Positions 1 to 11,019 of a stretch of 64,000 nt of DNA are shown piece after piece (position 1 is the stretch's first letter; every line of letters starts with the position of its first letter). Source of the DNA: Campanula takesimana. Taxonomy: Eukaryota > Streptophyta > Magnoliopsida > Asterales > Campanulaceae. The notes under the pieces were generated by a model. That model saw only the letters and a program-made list of their open reading frames with translations, made no database searches and was not told where the DNA came from. Position numbers and translations under genes: made by a program. The stretch is taken from positions 868,001-932,000 of the forward strand of contig JAOWBW010000445.1 of the NCBI GenBank assembly GCA_026119855.1, given 5' to 3'.

Positions 1-234
1 AATGATAATGCTTATGTGGTGGAACTTCCCGATGATTTGAATATCTCTAATACGTTCAATGTTGCGGACATTTATGAGTACCATGCAGATGGGGTTCTTT
101 ATCCTGGTGAGAACTCGGGGTCGAGTTCTTTAGAGGTGGAGGAGACTGATGTAGGAGCAACAACGGATCGAATCCCAGCACAGCGAGCGACCAGGCGCCC
201 TCCTGACCAAGACCGAGCGCCCGCTTGGATTTAA
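1..234 (+). CDS. Ty3/gypsy polyprotein, C-terminal end (partial)
   Basis: Open from the first base of the window to a TAA at 232-234. The peptide contains NDNAYVVELPDDL followed by FNVADIYEYHAD, the end of the Ty3/gypsy integrase region (the segment after the catalytic core, SH3/chromo-like side). Everything upstream (gag, protease, RT, RNase H, integrase core) lies off the left edge. The last 29 or so codons run into what appears to be the 3' LTR, starting near 147; overlap of pol with the LTR also looks likely in the second gypsy element of this window. Identification rests on motif recognition; the family is confident, the exact lineage is not. Confidence 0.8.
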   Translation, partial: NDNAYVVELPDDLNISNTFNVADIYEYHADGVLYPGENSGSSSLEVEETDVGATTDRIPAQRATRRPPDQDRAPAWI

Positions 235-598
235 TTTCCAGACGGCTGATATTTCTGCCATCTAGAGCGCTCACCTTGGTAGAACCGAGCGGCCGCTTGG
301 TCTACGCGCAGAAAATTACTGTTTCGCGTTTTTGACTGTTTTACGCGCAGACTTGGGTTATTTTCAGGATTTATGTTTTGTTTAGGTTATGTTATTTTGT
401 TAGGAGTATAAATATTCTTTTCTTTCATTATTCTAGGGTTATAACTTTATTTTATCAATTGAACTTTTGTTCTTGGAGATTTATCTCTCTTTCTTGGTGG
501 ATTCCAAGTTATTTGTGTTTAAGGATTCATTACTTGTGAGTTCTTGTGATTAGTGCGCTAATCACGAAATCTATCGCTTCCGTGCTGCTTCAAAATCA
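147..598 (+). mobile_element. 3' LTR of Ty3/gypsy element 1
   Basis: A purine-rich tract GAGGTGGAGGAGAC directly precedes TGATG at 147, and the segment ends with CGCTTCCGTGCTGCTTC...ATCA at about 598. The LTR of gypsy element 2 (15803-16314, read on the minus strand) has the same layout: it starts TGATG, ends with a CGCTGCGTC..ATCA tail, and follows a polypurine tract. The first 170 bases hold a cluster of GC-rich words (AGCGAGCGACCAGGCGCCC, ACCGAGCGCCCGCTTGG, GAGCGCTCACCTTGG, ACCGAGCGGCCGCTTGG). No second LTR is in the window, so the boundaries are inferred from these landmarks. Confidence 0.55.
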
Positions 599-1095
599 TA
601 TACAAGAGATGATTCATAATTAATTAATAAGGGTATAATGGGTAAACAAGAGTAAATATTCCTTGATAATAGTAACACGTCAAGTATTTTGAAACAAAAA
701 TTAACTCCTAAAAGGTCATGTATTTTGAAACAGAGGGAGTAGAAAACATAAATTAAACCTACACTAAAGTACACTTGACGCTTGAAAAAGCTTTAAACAT
801 CTTATGGGCCAAGGGTAGGTTTCACTTCTTTGGTTTGTTAAGACTCACGTGTTTCTCCGAATGTTCTTACTGAAAGCAAGAAAAAATATTTGTTAATTCA
901 TCATCTTATTACAAGAAAGTGATACTCCTTCCATCCCGCAAAGTTGGTCCCTCTTTTTTCATTGATAGTTTGAATGAATTTTGAGCAATAATTTAATTAT
1001 CCTAATAATGAAAACCTAACTTGTTATTTATAACATTATTGATGGTGTATTGATAATAAGTTTTACATTTTCATTAGGATAACAAGTTTTAGATT
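599..1095. repeat. Non-genic stretch with two MITE relics
   Basis: No gene is seen. A right-hand Stowaway-type end (TTTTGAAACAGAGGGAGTA) lies at about 722-740 without a clear left partner. From about 912 (TACTCCTTCCATCCC) to 1090 there is a palindromic stretch: ATTATCCTAATAATGAAAACC near 996 pairs with TTTTCATTAGGATAA near 1068. The same palindromic family recurs at 18868-19035. The decayed hAT gene follows directly. Confidence 0.45.
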
Positions 1096-1289
1096 TTCAT
1101 TTTTAATGGCTTTGAAAAGGGTAAGAACATTGCCAAAGCTCTACCATGTGATATGGGTATTGAGCCTACATTTCCAGTAAAAGGTCGTAGTATTAGGAAA
1201 AAACAATTTGATGAAAATGATCTTGATGATGAGGAATTGCAATCACCTGAGGAGATTTTTAGAGATACATACTTTATAGTCATTGTGGA
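1096..1289 (+). pseudogene. hAT (ZMYM1-like/TTF-type) transposase fragment, left part
   Basis: The reading frame gives GFEKGKNIAKALPCDMGIEP, then GRSIRKKQFDEND and SPEEIFRDTYFIVIVD. This is the central part of the plant hAT-family transposase annotated as zinc finger MYM-type protein 1-like. At 1289 the frame is cut by Copia-1 and resumes at 5823 with IAFTSSANRFEQL; the join is in frame once the duplicated GTGGA is removed. The N-terminal TTF zinc finger is missing to the left. It is a dead remnant and was the landing site of the copia element. Confidence 0.75.
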
Positions 1290-1738
1290 TGTTACAGTAA
1301 TAACAAGACTTGATAAGAAAAGCGAGCGATCACAAGAACACCAATTTACGTGGTTCACCAACTTGGCTACGTCCACGGGGAGGGGAGAGAATATTATTAT
1401 CATTCTGGAGAATTCTTTACAAGATCAAACTAATATATGCTAGCACGAATTTTGGTCACAAAATTCCTGACTGTGCTAAAACCCTAGATCTAGAATTATT
1501 GATCTTCTCTGAGCACTCTAATAATTTGTCTATGACAATCTGAGGTGTGATTTTAATCTAAACTATTGGCCTCTATTTATACTAGTAAAGTTTATCTCAA
1601 AATCTCTTAGGAACTTGGAAACCTAGTCCAAAACTGACTTGGAAACCTTCCTTCTGCGCTCTGTCCCGGAATTACGAAATCTCTCTGTTGTTTAATACTT
1701 TGACTCGGCGTCCCAAATTCAAAGGCATTAACCCAACA
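1290..1738 (-). repeat. Copia-1 3' LTR
   Basis: 449 bp, starting TG and ending CA on the plus strand. It is nearly the same as 5375-5822. The differences include a small indel near the AATACTTTGACTC segment and scattered substitutions. Confidence 0.93.
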
Positions 1739-1750
1739 ATCTCCACCTTG
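1739..1750 (-). other. Copia-1 polypurine tract
   Basis: On the minus strand this reads AAGGTGGAGAT directly before the LTR start TGTTGGG. This is the usual copia polypurine tract, which primes plus-strand DNA synthesis. Confidence 0.85.
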
Positions 1751-1822
1751 ACTTTGAATCTCCATGACAACAAACCTTTTCTCCCCCCTCGCCTCTTCTG
1801 CTATCTAATAGCTGCGAACAAT

Positions 1823-2429
1823 CTACAAGTCCAAACAATGTTGGAACTTGCTTCCCATCACGAGTTTTGTGAACATGTCTGCAGGGTTGTTCGCTGTCCC
1901 TACCTTCACCTTTACCCATTTCTCATCCATTAGGAAATGATATCTGACATCAATGTGCTTGGTCCTCTCATGATGAACCCTTGACTGCACATTCTGTCCC
2001 ATCTCCACAGACGAGTCTGACGTCGCTAGTGCGCACTGTAGTATACATCAAACTACCAACTGCACTAGCATAAGATACTGGAGCCATATACTCTTTCTCC
2101 TCAACCGATTTGGGCCCAAACGCGACTGTCTGTGCATTCACTGCACCCGGAGTGTCTATAGCCTTAGCTGTTGACCTACCAAACCTCTCTGAAACTTTCT
2201 TGATGTATCTTTTCTGGGATAAGAATAGTTTCCGTTTGGCTCTGTCTCTATAGATCTCCATACCCAGAATTCTCTTCGCGTTACCCAAACCCTTCATCTC
2301 TGCGACCAAGCCTTTCAGCTTCTGAATCCTTGACTTCTTGACTGCTGCTATCACATAGCTGTCAAATCTCTTGTACCACTGCCTAGGCAATTGCTTCAAT
2401 CTACAAACTTGATCTTCCTTACCAGGAAC
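1823..2429 (-). pseudogene. Copia-1 RT C-terminus and RNase H remnant
   Basis: Continues the same frame as the integrase part after the stop at 2430-2432. It shows VPGKEDQVCRLK, LPRQWYKRFDSYV, KRILGMEIYRDRAKRKLFLS and MAPVSYASAVGSLMY, all from the C-terminal half of copia RT. The stretch from the palm to the YVDD loop is missing: SYVIAAVKKSRIQKLKG runs straight on where an intact element has the YVDD motif followed by a KK-rich segment. Most of RNase H is also gone. A shifted frame at 1823-2008 keeps the RNase H tail (RTKHIDVRYHFL, ANNPADMFTK). The element therefore lost enzymatic RT by internal deletions. Confidence 0.85.
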
Positions 2430-4136
2430 TTAGAATCCTTTCGACTGTATCATGTATATCTCTCCCTCTATTGCTAGAAACACTCTGCTCGAAGTGTGTC
2501 TGACCACTGGTGAGAAGATCCCATTATAGTCCACCCCCTCTCTCTGTGTGAAACCCCTTGCAACATCACGAGCTTTATACTTGACTTCTTCTGTCGGGGA
2601 CATCCTTTCCCTTTTCTTGACGATCCACTTGCAAGTCACAATCTTCCTGCCTTCTGGCCTTGTAGTCAACTTCCAAGTCTGATTCCTGTGAAGAGACTCC
2701 ATCTCATCACCCATAGCCGTATACCACTGAGATGACTCTGAACATGTATCTGCTTTATTGAAAATAGAAGGTTCCGCAAGAACGGGCTCTACTTCCTCAG
2801 CAACCTGCAGTGCATAAGACACCAAGTCTTCAAATCCATTCCTGAAATTAGCTCTTCTAGACCCTCCTTGTGCTAACCCATGTTCTTTAAGAACTGAACT
2901 TGAACTTTCTGGTGCTTCAGTCTTTGTCTCTGTTGGTGGATCCTGATTAACATCTGACTGTGGGACAACTAACTCTTCAGTATCTTGTTGCTCCACCTGT
3001 TTTTCAACATCTGACTGTGGGACAACTAACTCTTCAGTATCTTGTTGCTCCACCTGTTTATCAACACCGCCAACACTTGAAACAATCGTGGATTTACCAG
3101 TCCATACCTCATAGGGAACTTTGAGGCCAATACCGGTATGAAGTCCATGATTAATCAAGTAACTTGTTGTATTAAGCGCTTCTGCCCAGAAACGTTTAGA
3201 CAACTTTGCATTGGAGAGCATGAACAACGCTCCCACAAGCCATGTTTGATTCATTCGTTCTGCTACACCATTCTGCTGTGGCGTGCCTCTGCTGGTGAGA
3301 TGTCTAGAAACCTCCACCTCTCTGCAAAACGATTCGAACTCAGTACTGCAGAACTCCAAACCATTATCTGTCCGGAGCTTCTTGATCTTCTTCTCTATCT
3401 GGTTCTCCACTACCGTCTTCCAGTCCTTGAAATTCCTTAGAGCCCCATTCTTGTGCTCCATGATAACCACACAAGTCTTCCTCCAATAATCATCAACCAT
3501 AGACAAGACATATCTGTGCCCCCTTAGAAATCCCTGACGTGAAGGTCCCCAATACTCTGAGTGGATGTAATCCAGAACGACTTTAAGATCCTTGATCTTA
3601 AGGCCATAAAGAAGATATCTGCTAGTCAACTCATGCATCTCTCGAGTGCTCATGTGACCGAGCCTGATGTGCCACAGCTTAGACATATCTCCCTCGTTCA
3701 CCTCTTCTGATGCCGCCATAGTCGACTCTGCAAGCGTCTTTCCTTGGAGGAAATACAAGGAACCCTGCTTAAGGCCTTTCAGCATCACTTCTAAACTGTT
3801 ACAGACACTAACTGCTCCACCTTTACCTTTGAAACTGAACCCTTTGCTGTCTAACTGACTAAGAGAAATCAGATTCTTCGTCATAAGCGGAACGTGTCGA
3901 ACCTCATTCAAAGTGACAACCCTACCATTATGAGTCCTGACCTTGATCGAACCAATACCGACAACCCTGCAGACTGTATTGTTGGCCATGCTTATATCAC
4001 CGCCAACTATCTGCCTATAACCAGTAAACCATTCTCTCCTAGGACTGATATGGTAAGACGCTCCTGAATCAAGAATCCACACATTAGATGCGCATGCTGG
4101 TTCTGATGTTACTAGAGAATAATCCTCATCTGAACT
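2430..4136 (-). pseudogene. Copia-1 protease, integrase and start of RT
   Basis: Domains in order: protease with the catalytic triplet in WILDSGASYHIS (D of DSGA); GAG-pre-integrase with LWHIRLGHMSTREMHEL; integrase core with DYIHSEYWGPSRQG (first D), RTDNGLEF (second D) and PQQNGVAERMN (catalytic E); a linker with a perfect 19-residue duplication; then the RT N-terminus (WKLTTRPEGRKIVTCKWI, YKARDVARGFTQREGVDY). The frame is open for 550 codons but ends at a stop (2430-2432) inside RT after EGEIYMIQSKGF. The integrase-to-RT order is diagnostic for Ty1/copia. The upstream stop at 4137-4139 separates it from gag. Confidence 0.9.
2951..3064 (-). repeat. 57-bp perfect tandem duplication in Copia-1 linker
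   Basis: Two adjacent copies of a 57-bp unit encode KQVEQQDTEELVVPQSDVE/N twice. The copies look identical, so the duplication is recent. It lies in the non-conserved linker between integrase and RT and keeps the frame. Confidence 0.9.
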
Positions 4137-5000
4137 TCAATCTCTGGCCGTCATGGCCTCTGCTGTGACTGGTGCCTTGCCTTGCTTCCTTCTGGGACAG
4201 TCGAACTTCCAATGCCCCTTCTCTTTGCAGAAATTACAGATATCCCCAGGTTTTGGACCCTTCTTGTGTGAATAATTACCTTGATTGTTCTTCCTCCCAC
4301 TAGAACCCCTGCTGTTGCTACTGCTAGCAACCAAACCTGATGACTGGGTACCTGCCTCATTCCCACTCGCCTTTTGACGCAATTCCCTCGTCTTGAGATA
4401 AGTTTTCACTTCCTCTAGATAGATCCCATCTTTACTATTTATGCACGAATCGACATAATGTTCATAAGACATAGGTAAAGATACTAAAAGCTGCAAGGCT
4501 GAATCCTCATCATCAACAACTACTCCTATATTACGCAGTTCAAGTAATGCAGAAGTAAATCTGTCAAGATGATCATTTATAGGCGTACCTTCAGTCATAC
4601 GACAATCATATAGCTTCTTCTTCAGGTATAACTTGTTGGTCAATGAACGTGTTATGTACAAATCTTCCAACTTTAACCAAAGATCGCTTCCGGAGTCTGT
4701 TCCTGCAACATTGGTTAGGATCTCATCATCCAACTGTCTGATGATCTTGGCGTGAGCCTTCTGATCTAACTTCTTCAATGCCGCCACCTCCTTCACTGCT
4801 GCTATCTTGTCCTTCTCTGACTATTCTTCTGTACCTTCTGTGGTGACTGCCTTACCCTTGGGATCCTTACGATCCCTGATTGCAATCTCCAATGGTTCCC
4901 ATAAATCTTTGTCTACCAACAAAGCCTTCATCTTGATCTGCCAGAGAGAAAAACTATTATTCCCATTGAACTTGTCGATCGAATCTGCTCCTTGACCCAT
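4137..5000 (-). pseudogene. Copia-1 gag
   Basis: Starts at ATG 5000 with MGQGADSIDKFNGNNSFSLW and continues with IKMKALLVDKDLWEPLE, the typical copia gag N-terminus (UBN2 type). Next comes LKLEDLYITRSLTNKLYLKK, and near 4200-4240 the nucleocapsid knuckle CNFCKEKGHWKFDC, which fits CX2CX4HX4C. It is in the same frame as pol, with a TAG at 4821-4823 (codon 60) and a TGA at 4137-4139 (codon 288, between gag and protease). Without those stops it would be a single gag-pol polyprotein. Confidence 0.88.
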
Positions 5001-5360
5001 CTTCTTGTTCTCTGCAGCGGAATCCCTGAATCTCTAACCACGAACCAAAGCTCTGGTGCCACTTGGAGAAATCGCAACAAGAAACTCCAAACGCATACAA
5101 TCGAAGACAAAACACTAGCAGCTTCTGTCCGGATACAATTTCGGATGCTACGGACATCAAAATCCAATCTTCACCGTTCAGATCGAAGATCTATGAGTCC
5201 TGAAGCTACTCACCGAAAATAAACACGATCCAACGGTGAACGAATGCGCTACGCCTTTTTCTTCACCACTGCGCTGGATAAAAACGGACCAGAAACTGCT
5301 ACCTTGTTTTTCTTCGATCTTGGATCTCTTCCGTCGATGCTAATTCTCCTTTTCAACCAA

Positions 5361-5372
5361 GCTCTGATGCCA
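5361..5372 (-). other. Copia-1 primer binding site
   Basis: The minus strand reads TGGCATCAGAGC two bases inside the 5' LTR. This differs at one position from TGGTATCAGAGC, the complement of the initiator-Met tRNA 3' end. Confidence 0.85.
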
Positions 5373-5374
5373 CT

Positions 5375-5822
5375 TGTTAGAGCAATAACAAGACTTGATA
5401 AGAAAAGCGAGCGATCACAAGAACACCAATTTACGTGGTTCACCAACTTGGCTACGTCCACGGGGAGGGGAGAGAATATTATTATCAATCTGGAGAATTC
5501 TTTACAAGATCACACTAATCTATGCTAGCACGAATTTTGGTCACAAAATTCCTGACTGTGTTAAAACCCTAGATCTAGAATTATTGATCTTCTCTGAGCA
5601 CTCTAATAATTTGTCTATGACAATCTGATGTGTGATTTTAATCTAAACTATTGGCCTCTATTTATACTAGTAAAGTTTATCTAAAAATCTCTTAGGAACT
5701 TGGAAACCTAGTCCAAAACTGACTTGGAAACCTTCCTTCTGCGCTCTGTCCCGAAATTACGAAATCTCTCTGTTGTTTAATCTTTAACTCGGCGTCCCAA
5801 ATTCAAAGGCATTAACCCAACA
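5375..5822 (-). repeat. Copia-1 5' LTR
   Basis: 448 bp, starting TGTTAGAGC and ending CCCAACA on the plus strand. It pairs with 1290-1738 and is followed by the TSD GTGGA. Confidence 0.93.
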
Positions 5823-6354
5823 GTGGATATAGCATTTACTTCATCAGCTAACAGGTTTGAGCAATTAAAGAGATTTGAAAATATTTTCGGGTTTCTGTAT
5901 AATTTTAAAAAGCTAAAGTCTTTGGAGTTGATAAGTTAAGAGAATGTTGCTCGAAGTTTGCTACTTCTTTTTCTCACAATAATGTGTCAGATGTTAATTT
6001 AGATTTTTTTTTCTTTCTAAATTGAAAGTGTTGCAAATAACTTTGCCAAGTGGGTCAATGTCGGCTCTTCAAATACTTGAATTTGTTAAAGATGCTAATT
6101 GTTATCCTAATGTTAGTATTGCTTATCGAGTTTTGTTAACTAGTATGTCGGTATTTGTTTAACTATGTCGGTATCTGTTGCATCAGTTGAAAGATGTTTT
6201 TCAAAGTTGAAATTATTAAAAACATACTTAAGGTCAACGATGTCTCAAGAAAGGTTAATTGATCTCACCATAATGTGTATTGAGAAGATATATCGGAAAA
6301 TGTTGATACTGATACAATTATTGATGATTTTGCATCTCGAAAAGTTCAAAAGAG

Positions 6355-6402
<48 letters not shown>

Positions 6403-6480
6403 TAATGTGTTCGATTCATTCATCTTGTTTATGTCTCATTTCAAATTTCAATTTGCCAAAGTTTGATATGGTCTACTTCA
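5823..6480 (+). pseudogene. hAT (ZMYM1-like) transposase fragment, right part with dimerization domain
   Basis: Resumes the gene cut at 1289: IAFTSSANRFEQLKRFENIF and FLYNFKKLKSLEL, then frameshifts and stops. At 6165-6300 the conserved C-terminal hAT dimerization motif is readable: SVASVERCFSKLKLLKTYLR, STMSQERL and LTIMCIEKIY. The order and spacing to the left fragment fit one gene. The 3' part is then broken by a TA microsatellite. The remaining bases to 6806 are AT-rich with no coding sense. They end in TAGGGACCC and CTAGGGACTGCG words that may be the hAT 3' end. Confidence 0.8.
6356..6400. repeat. (TA)n microsatellite
   Basis: An uninterrupted TA dinucleotide run of about 45 bp inside the hAT remnant. 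Confidence 0.97.
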
Positions 6481-6806
6481 AGGGCATGTGACTTTCTTCG
6501 CCAAATTTTTTGCTTTTTAAGTGTTTCAAACATTTCCTTTATTCTTGTTCTTTCGATGATTCTATTTTTGTTTTGGTAGTTTTGGACCTAGTTGCAATTT
6601 ATGGGATTTTATAAAATTTAACTTCTCGTTATAACTTATTTGTGAGATTTGAGTTTTTCAATACACACACACATGTAGTTGTAGTAAGAAAATTGGGTTT
6701 TGCAAAACAATTTTTTTTATTAGGGACCCTTTTATTTAACTTCTCCCCGGGCCTTAAAAATGCTAGGGACTGCGTGTTGAGACATCAAACTCACACCGGA
6801 CCCTAC

Positions 6807-7280
6807 TGTTAGAACATGGCTTGCATTACAAGTCATTTAGCTTTTCCATACATGAAATCATACCTATAATGTTAATATAAAGTATAGTCAATAATAATAA
6901 TAATGTGTAGAATTCCTGAAATGTAATTTATCTATTTATGATGGGAAAAATGGTAAATTAACATTGAAGAATGAATAGGTGTGGTCCCTAAATGAAGTGC
7001 CTGTTTGTCTTGTATATAAATGGCTATCCATAAACCCTTAAAGACAACTACATTCTTTACTTTCTCTCTAAATTGTCTTCATTATTATCTAAAAAGTTCT
7101 TGAGAAATTAAAGGGCACTCATCATTTAGAAGATCATCTTCCCTATATCTTCTTCTTCATCTTATTTCTTCCTATAACATCATTAATGGATTCAACAGGT
7201 ATATTCGCTTCCGCCTTCATCTCTTCCTCAAATCTATTCCAGAAATGAGTTAGGCATTCAGGATTAAAATTGTTCCAACA
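6807..7280 (+). repeat. Copia-2 5' LTR
   Basis: Starts TGTTAGAACATGG and ends GTTCCAACA. A TATATAAATGG box lies near 7013 with a CT-rich start region after it, which fits an LTR promoter. Pairs with 12652-13125. Confidence 0.93.
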
Positions 7281-7282
7281 AT

Positions 7283-7294
7283 TGGTATCAGAGC
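7283..7294 (+). other. Copia-2 primer binding site
   Basis: TGGTATCAGAGC, an exact complement of the initiator-Met tRNA 3' end, two bases after the LTR. Confidence 0.95.
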
Positions 7295-7679
7295 CTGCTC
7301 TTTTTGGTTTTAGGTTTGAGTTCTTTAGAAAGCTTTAATGCTTAAACTTTGATTCATTTTTTTTGTTGAATCATAAAGATTTGATGTTGATTAGGGACTT
7401 TAATTCATTCATAGAGTACTGATAATCTTCATCTGAATTTAAGAAAATGGTTTGAAAAGTTTTGTTTGATGAAAACAATAGTTCAAGTTTGACTATCCCT
7501 TCATAACGTGGTTTTATGTCTAGTGCATACCATTTGGATCTACTCACTTGATTCCATTAATTTTTAACAAGATTATCCCTAAATAACATGGTTTTATGTT
7601 TTAAGTACATACCATGTGGATCTACTTGTTGTTAATTGGTTTTGGAAATAATTTAAACAAAATTCAGAAAGTGCAGAAA

Positions 7680-8045
7680 ATGAACTGCACGGCCGAGTCT
7701 TGGGATTTGCTCGGTCGTGCACCTTCAGAACAGTGAACCGGTGCTTCATGGAACGTGATGGTCCGGGCGGGTGTGTTTTTTGGTCCGGTCGGACCGTTTG
7801 GACTGCTCGGTCGAGTCTTGTGTTTTGCACGCCCATGCACTAATTGTCCAAAAATCATAGTTTATGTAAAAGTGGTGCTCGGCCGTGTCCTTTCCTGTGC
7901 TCGGCTGAGCAGGAAATCTTGGCACGGTCGTGCGTTTGGTTTAGCACGGTCGTATGCCTTATGTCGAATGGGCCAATTCCTTCTGTCTTTGGTGCTCGGC
8001 CGTGCACTTCTCTATACTCGGCCGAGCAGACACTATTCACAGGTT
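7680..8045 (+). repeat. GC-rich palindromic word array in Copia-2 leader
   Basis: About a dozen related words are spread over 360 bp of otherwise AT-rich leader: GCACGGCCGAG, GCTCGGTCGTGC, GGTCCGGGCGGG, GGTCCGGTCGGACC, GCTCGGTCGAG, GCTCGGCCGTG, GCTCGGCTGAGC, GCACGGTCGTGC, AGCACGGTCGT, GCTCGGCCGTGC and CTCGGCCGAGC. The short frames open here are by-products of the GC content and resemble no protein. The array lies between the PBS and gag, where retroelements keep packaging and dimerization signals. The same words occur in gypsy element 2. Confidence 0.85.
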
Positions 8046-8579
8046 TTGGACTTTTTCAAGTTTTTGCACCATTTTGTTTTCTTTTTTGAATAAAACATAC
8101 ATTTTTTCAAACCTTAAAGTTTTGATTAATTATATGCTTAAATAATTTTATTCATTATTTAAATAATATTATCGCCTAAGTGATTAACGTTATTTAAATC
8201 CAAAATTATTAAAGTGTTGAATGTTTAAGTTAATATGTGAATGATATGAATTTTCCAAAGAAGATCTTGATATTTGACTAAACTTGGGCATTCATGTGGT
8301 AACAAATGAAATGAACATTAAGCCAGTTTTGTTAGATGCTTATGTCGGCCCAAATGAAGATTAAGCATTTGATTAAAACATTGTTCAAATTGCTTGTTAC
8401 CTAAGGCAATCATTTATGAGTCAACTCGCAATCCAAAGATTAGTTTTGATGTCATGTTGATTACCTTGTTGATGGTTTTCGTTGATATAATTAATCATTT
8501 ATTCATTATGTAGTTTCGTATTTACGTTTTGTTTTTCATTCTTTTGTTCTCAAAAACCCAACAGATTTACTTATTGCTT

Positions 8580-9110
8580 CATCCATTATTACTGCTATGA
8601 GTACCGTACCGATGCTAAATGGGACTAACTTTAAAACTTGGAAAACAAATAAATATGATCTTAGGCTATATGGAGCTAGAACTCGCATTAAGGGATCCGT
8701 TTCTTTTCTTATTGCTTGAGTGCTGAGAAGTGGAAACACTCCAACCGCGTGAGCCTAATGATCATAAAGAATGTTGTCCCGGAGACCTTTTTTGGACAGT
8801 GTCTCCGAGGATGTTGATGCTAAAATATTCCTTTATACTCTTAAGGAAGCTTGTTTCCATGAGGCATAAAAGTACCGGGAATTTAATGGAGTACATTTTA
8901 AAAATAGTTCACATATCGACAAAACTAAAAGCACTTAAGTTAGGGATATCGGAAGATATTCTTGTGCATTTGGTTTTGATCTTTCTTCCTCCTCAGTTTG
9001 GTCACTTTAAAATAACCTATAATTGTCAAAGGAACAAGTGAAATATTAATAAATTACTTTCACTTATGACACAAGAGGAAGATAGGTTGAGAATGATTTA
9101 GAACTTAAAA
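8580..9110 (+). pseudogene. Copia-2 gag remnant
   Basis: Fragments in several frames: VPMLNGTNFKTWKTN (copia gag N-terminus), LKALKLGISEDILVHLVL and FLPPQFGHFKITYN, matching the UBN2/gag domain of plant copia elements. Many stops and shifts. No zinc knuckle is readable downstream. Confidence 0.75.
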
Positions 9111-9729
9111 TGCTCATTTGGCATCTACCTTTTCTCATGGGACAAAGAGAAGAGGGAAGGAAATTGCGGTTGCAAGTAATAAGAAGCCTAAAGGATCATC
9201 TAATGCTTCTTTTGCAAGGACCTCACTAACATGAAGTACGATTGCCATAATTATCACGCTTGGCGTGAAAGGTATATCATTTGGTCTTGTTTGTATTATA
9301 TTGAGGCTAATTTGGTTTCAATTCCTATATAAACATGGTGATTGAATTTTGGTACAACCAATCACATAAGGATGTTTAAGTATGACTGCCTGAATTACCG
9401 AAGACCCAGCAAAGATGAAGACATTCATCTATATGGACGCTGGGTATCCGGTTGAAGTTATAGGGACTTTTCCGATTATTGTTAAGTGCTAGGTACTATT
9501 TTTAATAATACTATTTTATTGTACCATCATTTGAACGGAATTATGATATCTATCACAATATTAGACAAGGAAGGTTACTTTTGTTCATTTGATAATAATA
9601 AATGTGATCGTTATTTTAATTCCAAGGTTGTTGGTACTAGTACTTTGTCAAGTACTCTTCCTTTACTTGACATCATTCAACAATAAATGAGTCCCATAAT
9701 AATGAAAACCAAAAGTAAAAAAGCGAAAG

Positions 9730-10620
9730 TTATCAAGTGAAATTTTATTCCTTATGGTATAGGCATTTGGGTCATATCTCCGAGCGAAGAATTGATAAGC
9801 TTGTGTCTAAAGGAATCTTGACCATACTTGATATTCCGGAAGAGACTTTTGCATTAAATACCTTAAAGGTAATGTACAAACATTAAAAGAAAAGTATTCT
9901 CGAGAGCATCAAGTGTTCTAGAACTAATATATATGGATAATTGTGGACCATTCACTACCCCTTCATAGAATGGTCAACAACAAATTATTACGTTCATAGA
10001 GAACTACTCTCATTATGGGTACATTTATTTACTTCATGAAATGTCTCAATTTTGACGTTTTCAAGTCTTATAAGGCGAAGTTGATAGTCAACTTAGGAAG
10101 ACTATTAAGAACGTTAGGTACGATCGTGGTATTAAATGCTATAATCGGAATAACGGTTTTGGGAACAACGTCCGGGTCATTTTGCTCGCTATCTAGAAGA
10201 GTGTGGGATTGTCCCTCACTACACTATACCGGGTATGGCTTGCATGAATAGTGTAGGTGAGAGACGTAATAGAATCCTTAAGGATATGGTAAGAAGTATA
10301 ATTTCTTATACTTTCTTACCTCACTCATTATGGGCGATACATTGAAAACCGCAACTTAAATTCTCAATAGAGCTTCCTCTGAAGTTACTAATAAAAACCC
10401 TTTTGAATTATGGACAATTAAGAAACCGTCCTTAAATCATCTTCGTGTATAGGGTTGTCCAGAAGAAGCTAGGCCTAATAAAGGCAAACTGGATGCTAAG
10501 ACTATTAGTAGCTATTTTGTGGGGTATGCCAAAGAGATCTAGGGGATATAAATTTTACAACCCGAAAACTAGAACCTTTTAAAACTAGAAATGCTAGGTT
10601 CTTTGAGGATGTTGAATTTA
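9730..10620 (+). pseudogene. Copia-2 GAG-pre-integrase and integrase remnant
   Basis: RHLGHISERRIDKLVSKGIL at about 9760-9820 is the GAG-pre-integrase motif. Downstream, broken pieces such as CGIVPHYTIPGMACMNSVGE and the KPSLNHLRV-like segment follow the usual integrase order. Catalytic residues cannot be read in one frame, so the gene is dead. Confidence 0.65.
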
Positions 10621-11019
10621 GAGGGGAGATTTGGAATAGTTTTGAATTTGAAAAAGAAGAGGCATCCATTTTATACCTCTTCCCTTAGTTCCAATTAGAA
10701 ATCAAGTACTTGTACCTGAAATTCAAGAGGAACATACAATTCAAAATAATGATTTCCTATATATATTGAACAACATGAAAATGTTGGTCATTAAAGGAAA
10801 TTCAAACAACCTCAAAATAAGGAAGAACCGCTGCTATTAAGGAGATCCAATAAGAAGAAGTGCTATTCCGGATATTTATAAAGTATATCTTGCCGAGAAT
10901 GAAGGACACTTAAGTTTAGTGGGAGATGAGTCTCTCATCTTCCATGAAACCATTAATAGTCGTAATTCTCATAAAGTGAATTAATGTCATAAATGAAGAG
11001 TTAAAATCTATAAGGATAA

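Larger units (their letters stand above)
1290..5822 (-). mobile_element. Copia-1: Ty1/copia LTR retrotransposon, complete but defective
   Basis: The element is bounded by two LTRs (1290-1738 and 5375-5822) and flanked by the 5-bp TSD GTGGA at 1285-1289 and 5823-5827. It lies on the minus strand: the PBS is next to the right LTR and the polypurine tract next to the left LTR. The LTRs differ at roughly a dozen positions by eye, about 97% identity, so the insertion is fairly young. One long frame runs from ATG 5000 through gag, protease and integrase to an incomplete RT. It has in-frame stops at codons 60, 288 and 857, and the RT catalytic YVDD segment is deleted, so it cannot be autonomous. Confidence 0.93.

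Noticed and set aside
7755..8093. 112-codon open frame and overlapping frames in the GC-rich part of Copia-2
   Set aside because: Frames are open on both strands only because of the GC-rich words; the peptides (repeated RVLCFARPC-like strings) resemble no protein and lie in an untranslated leader.
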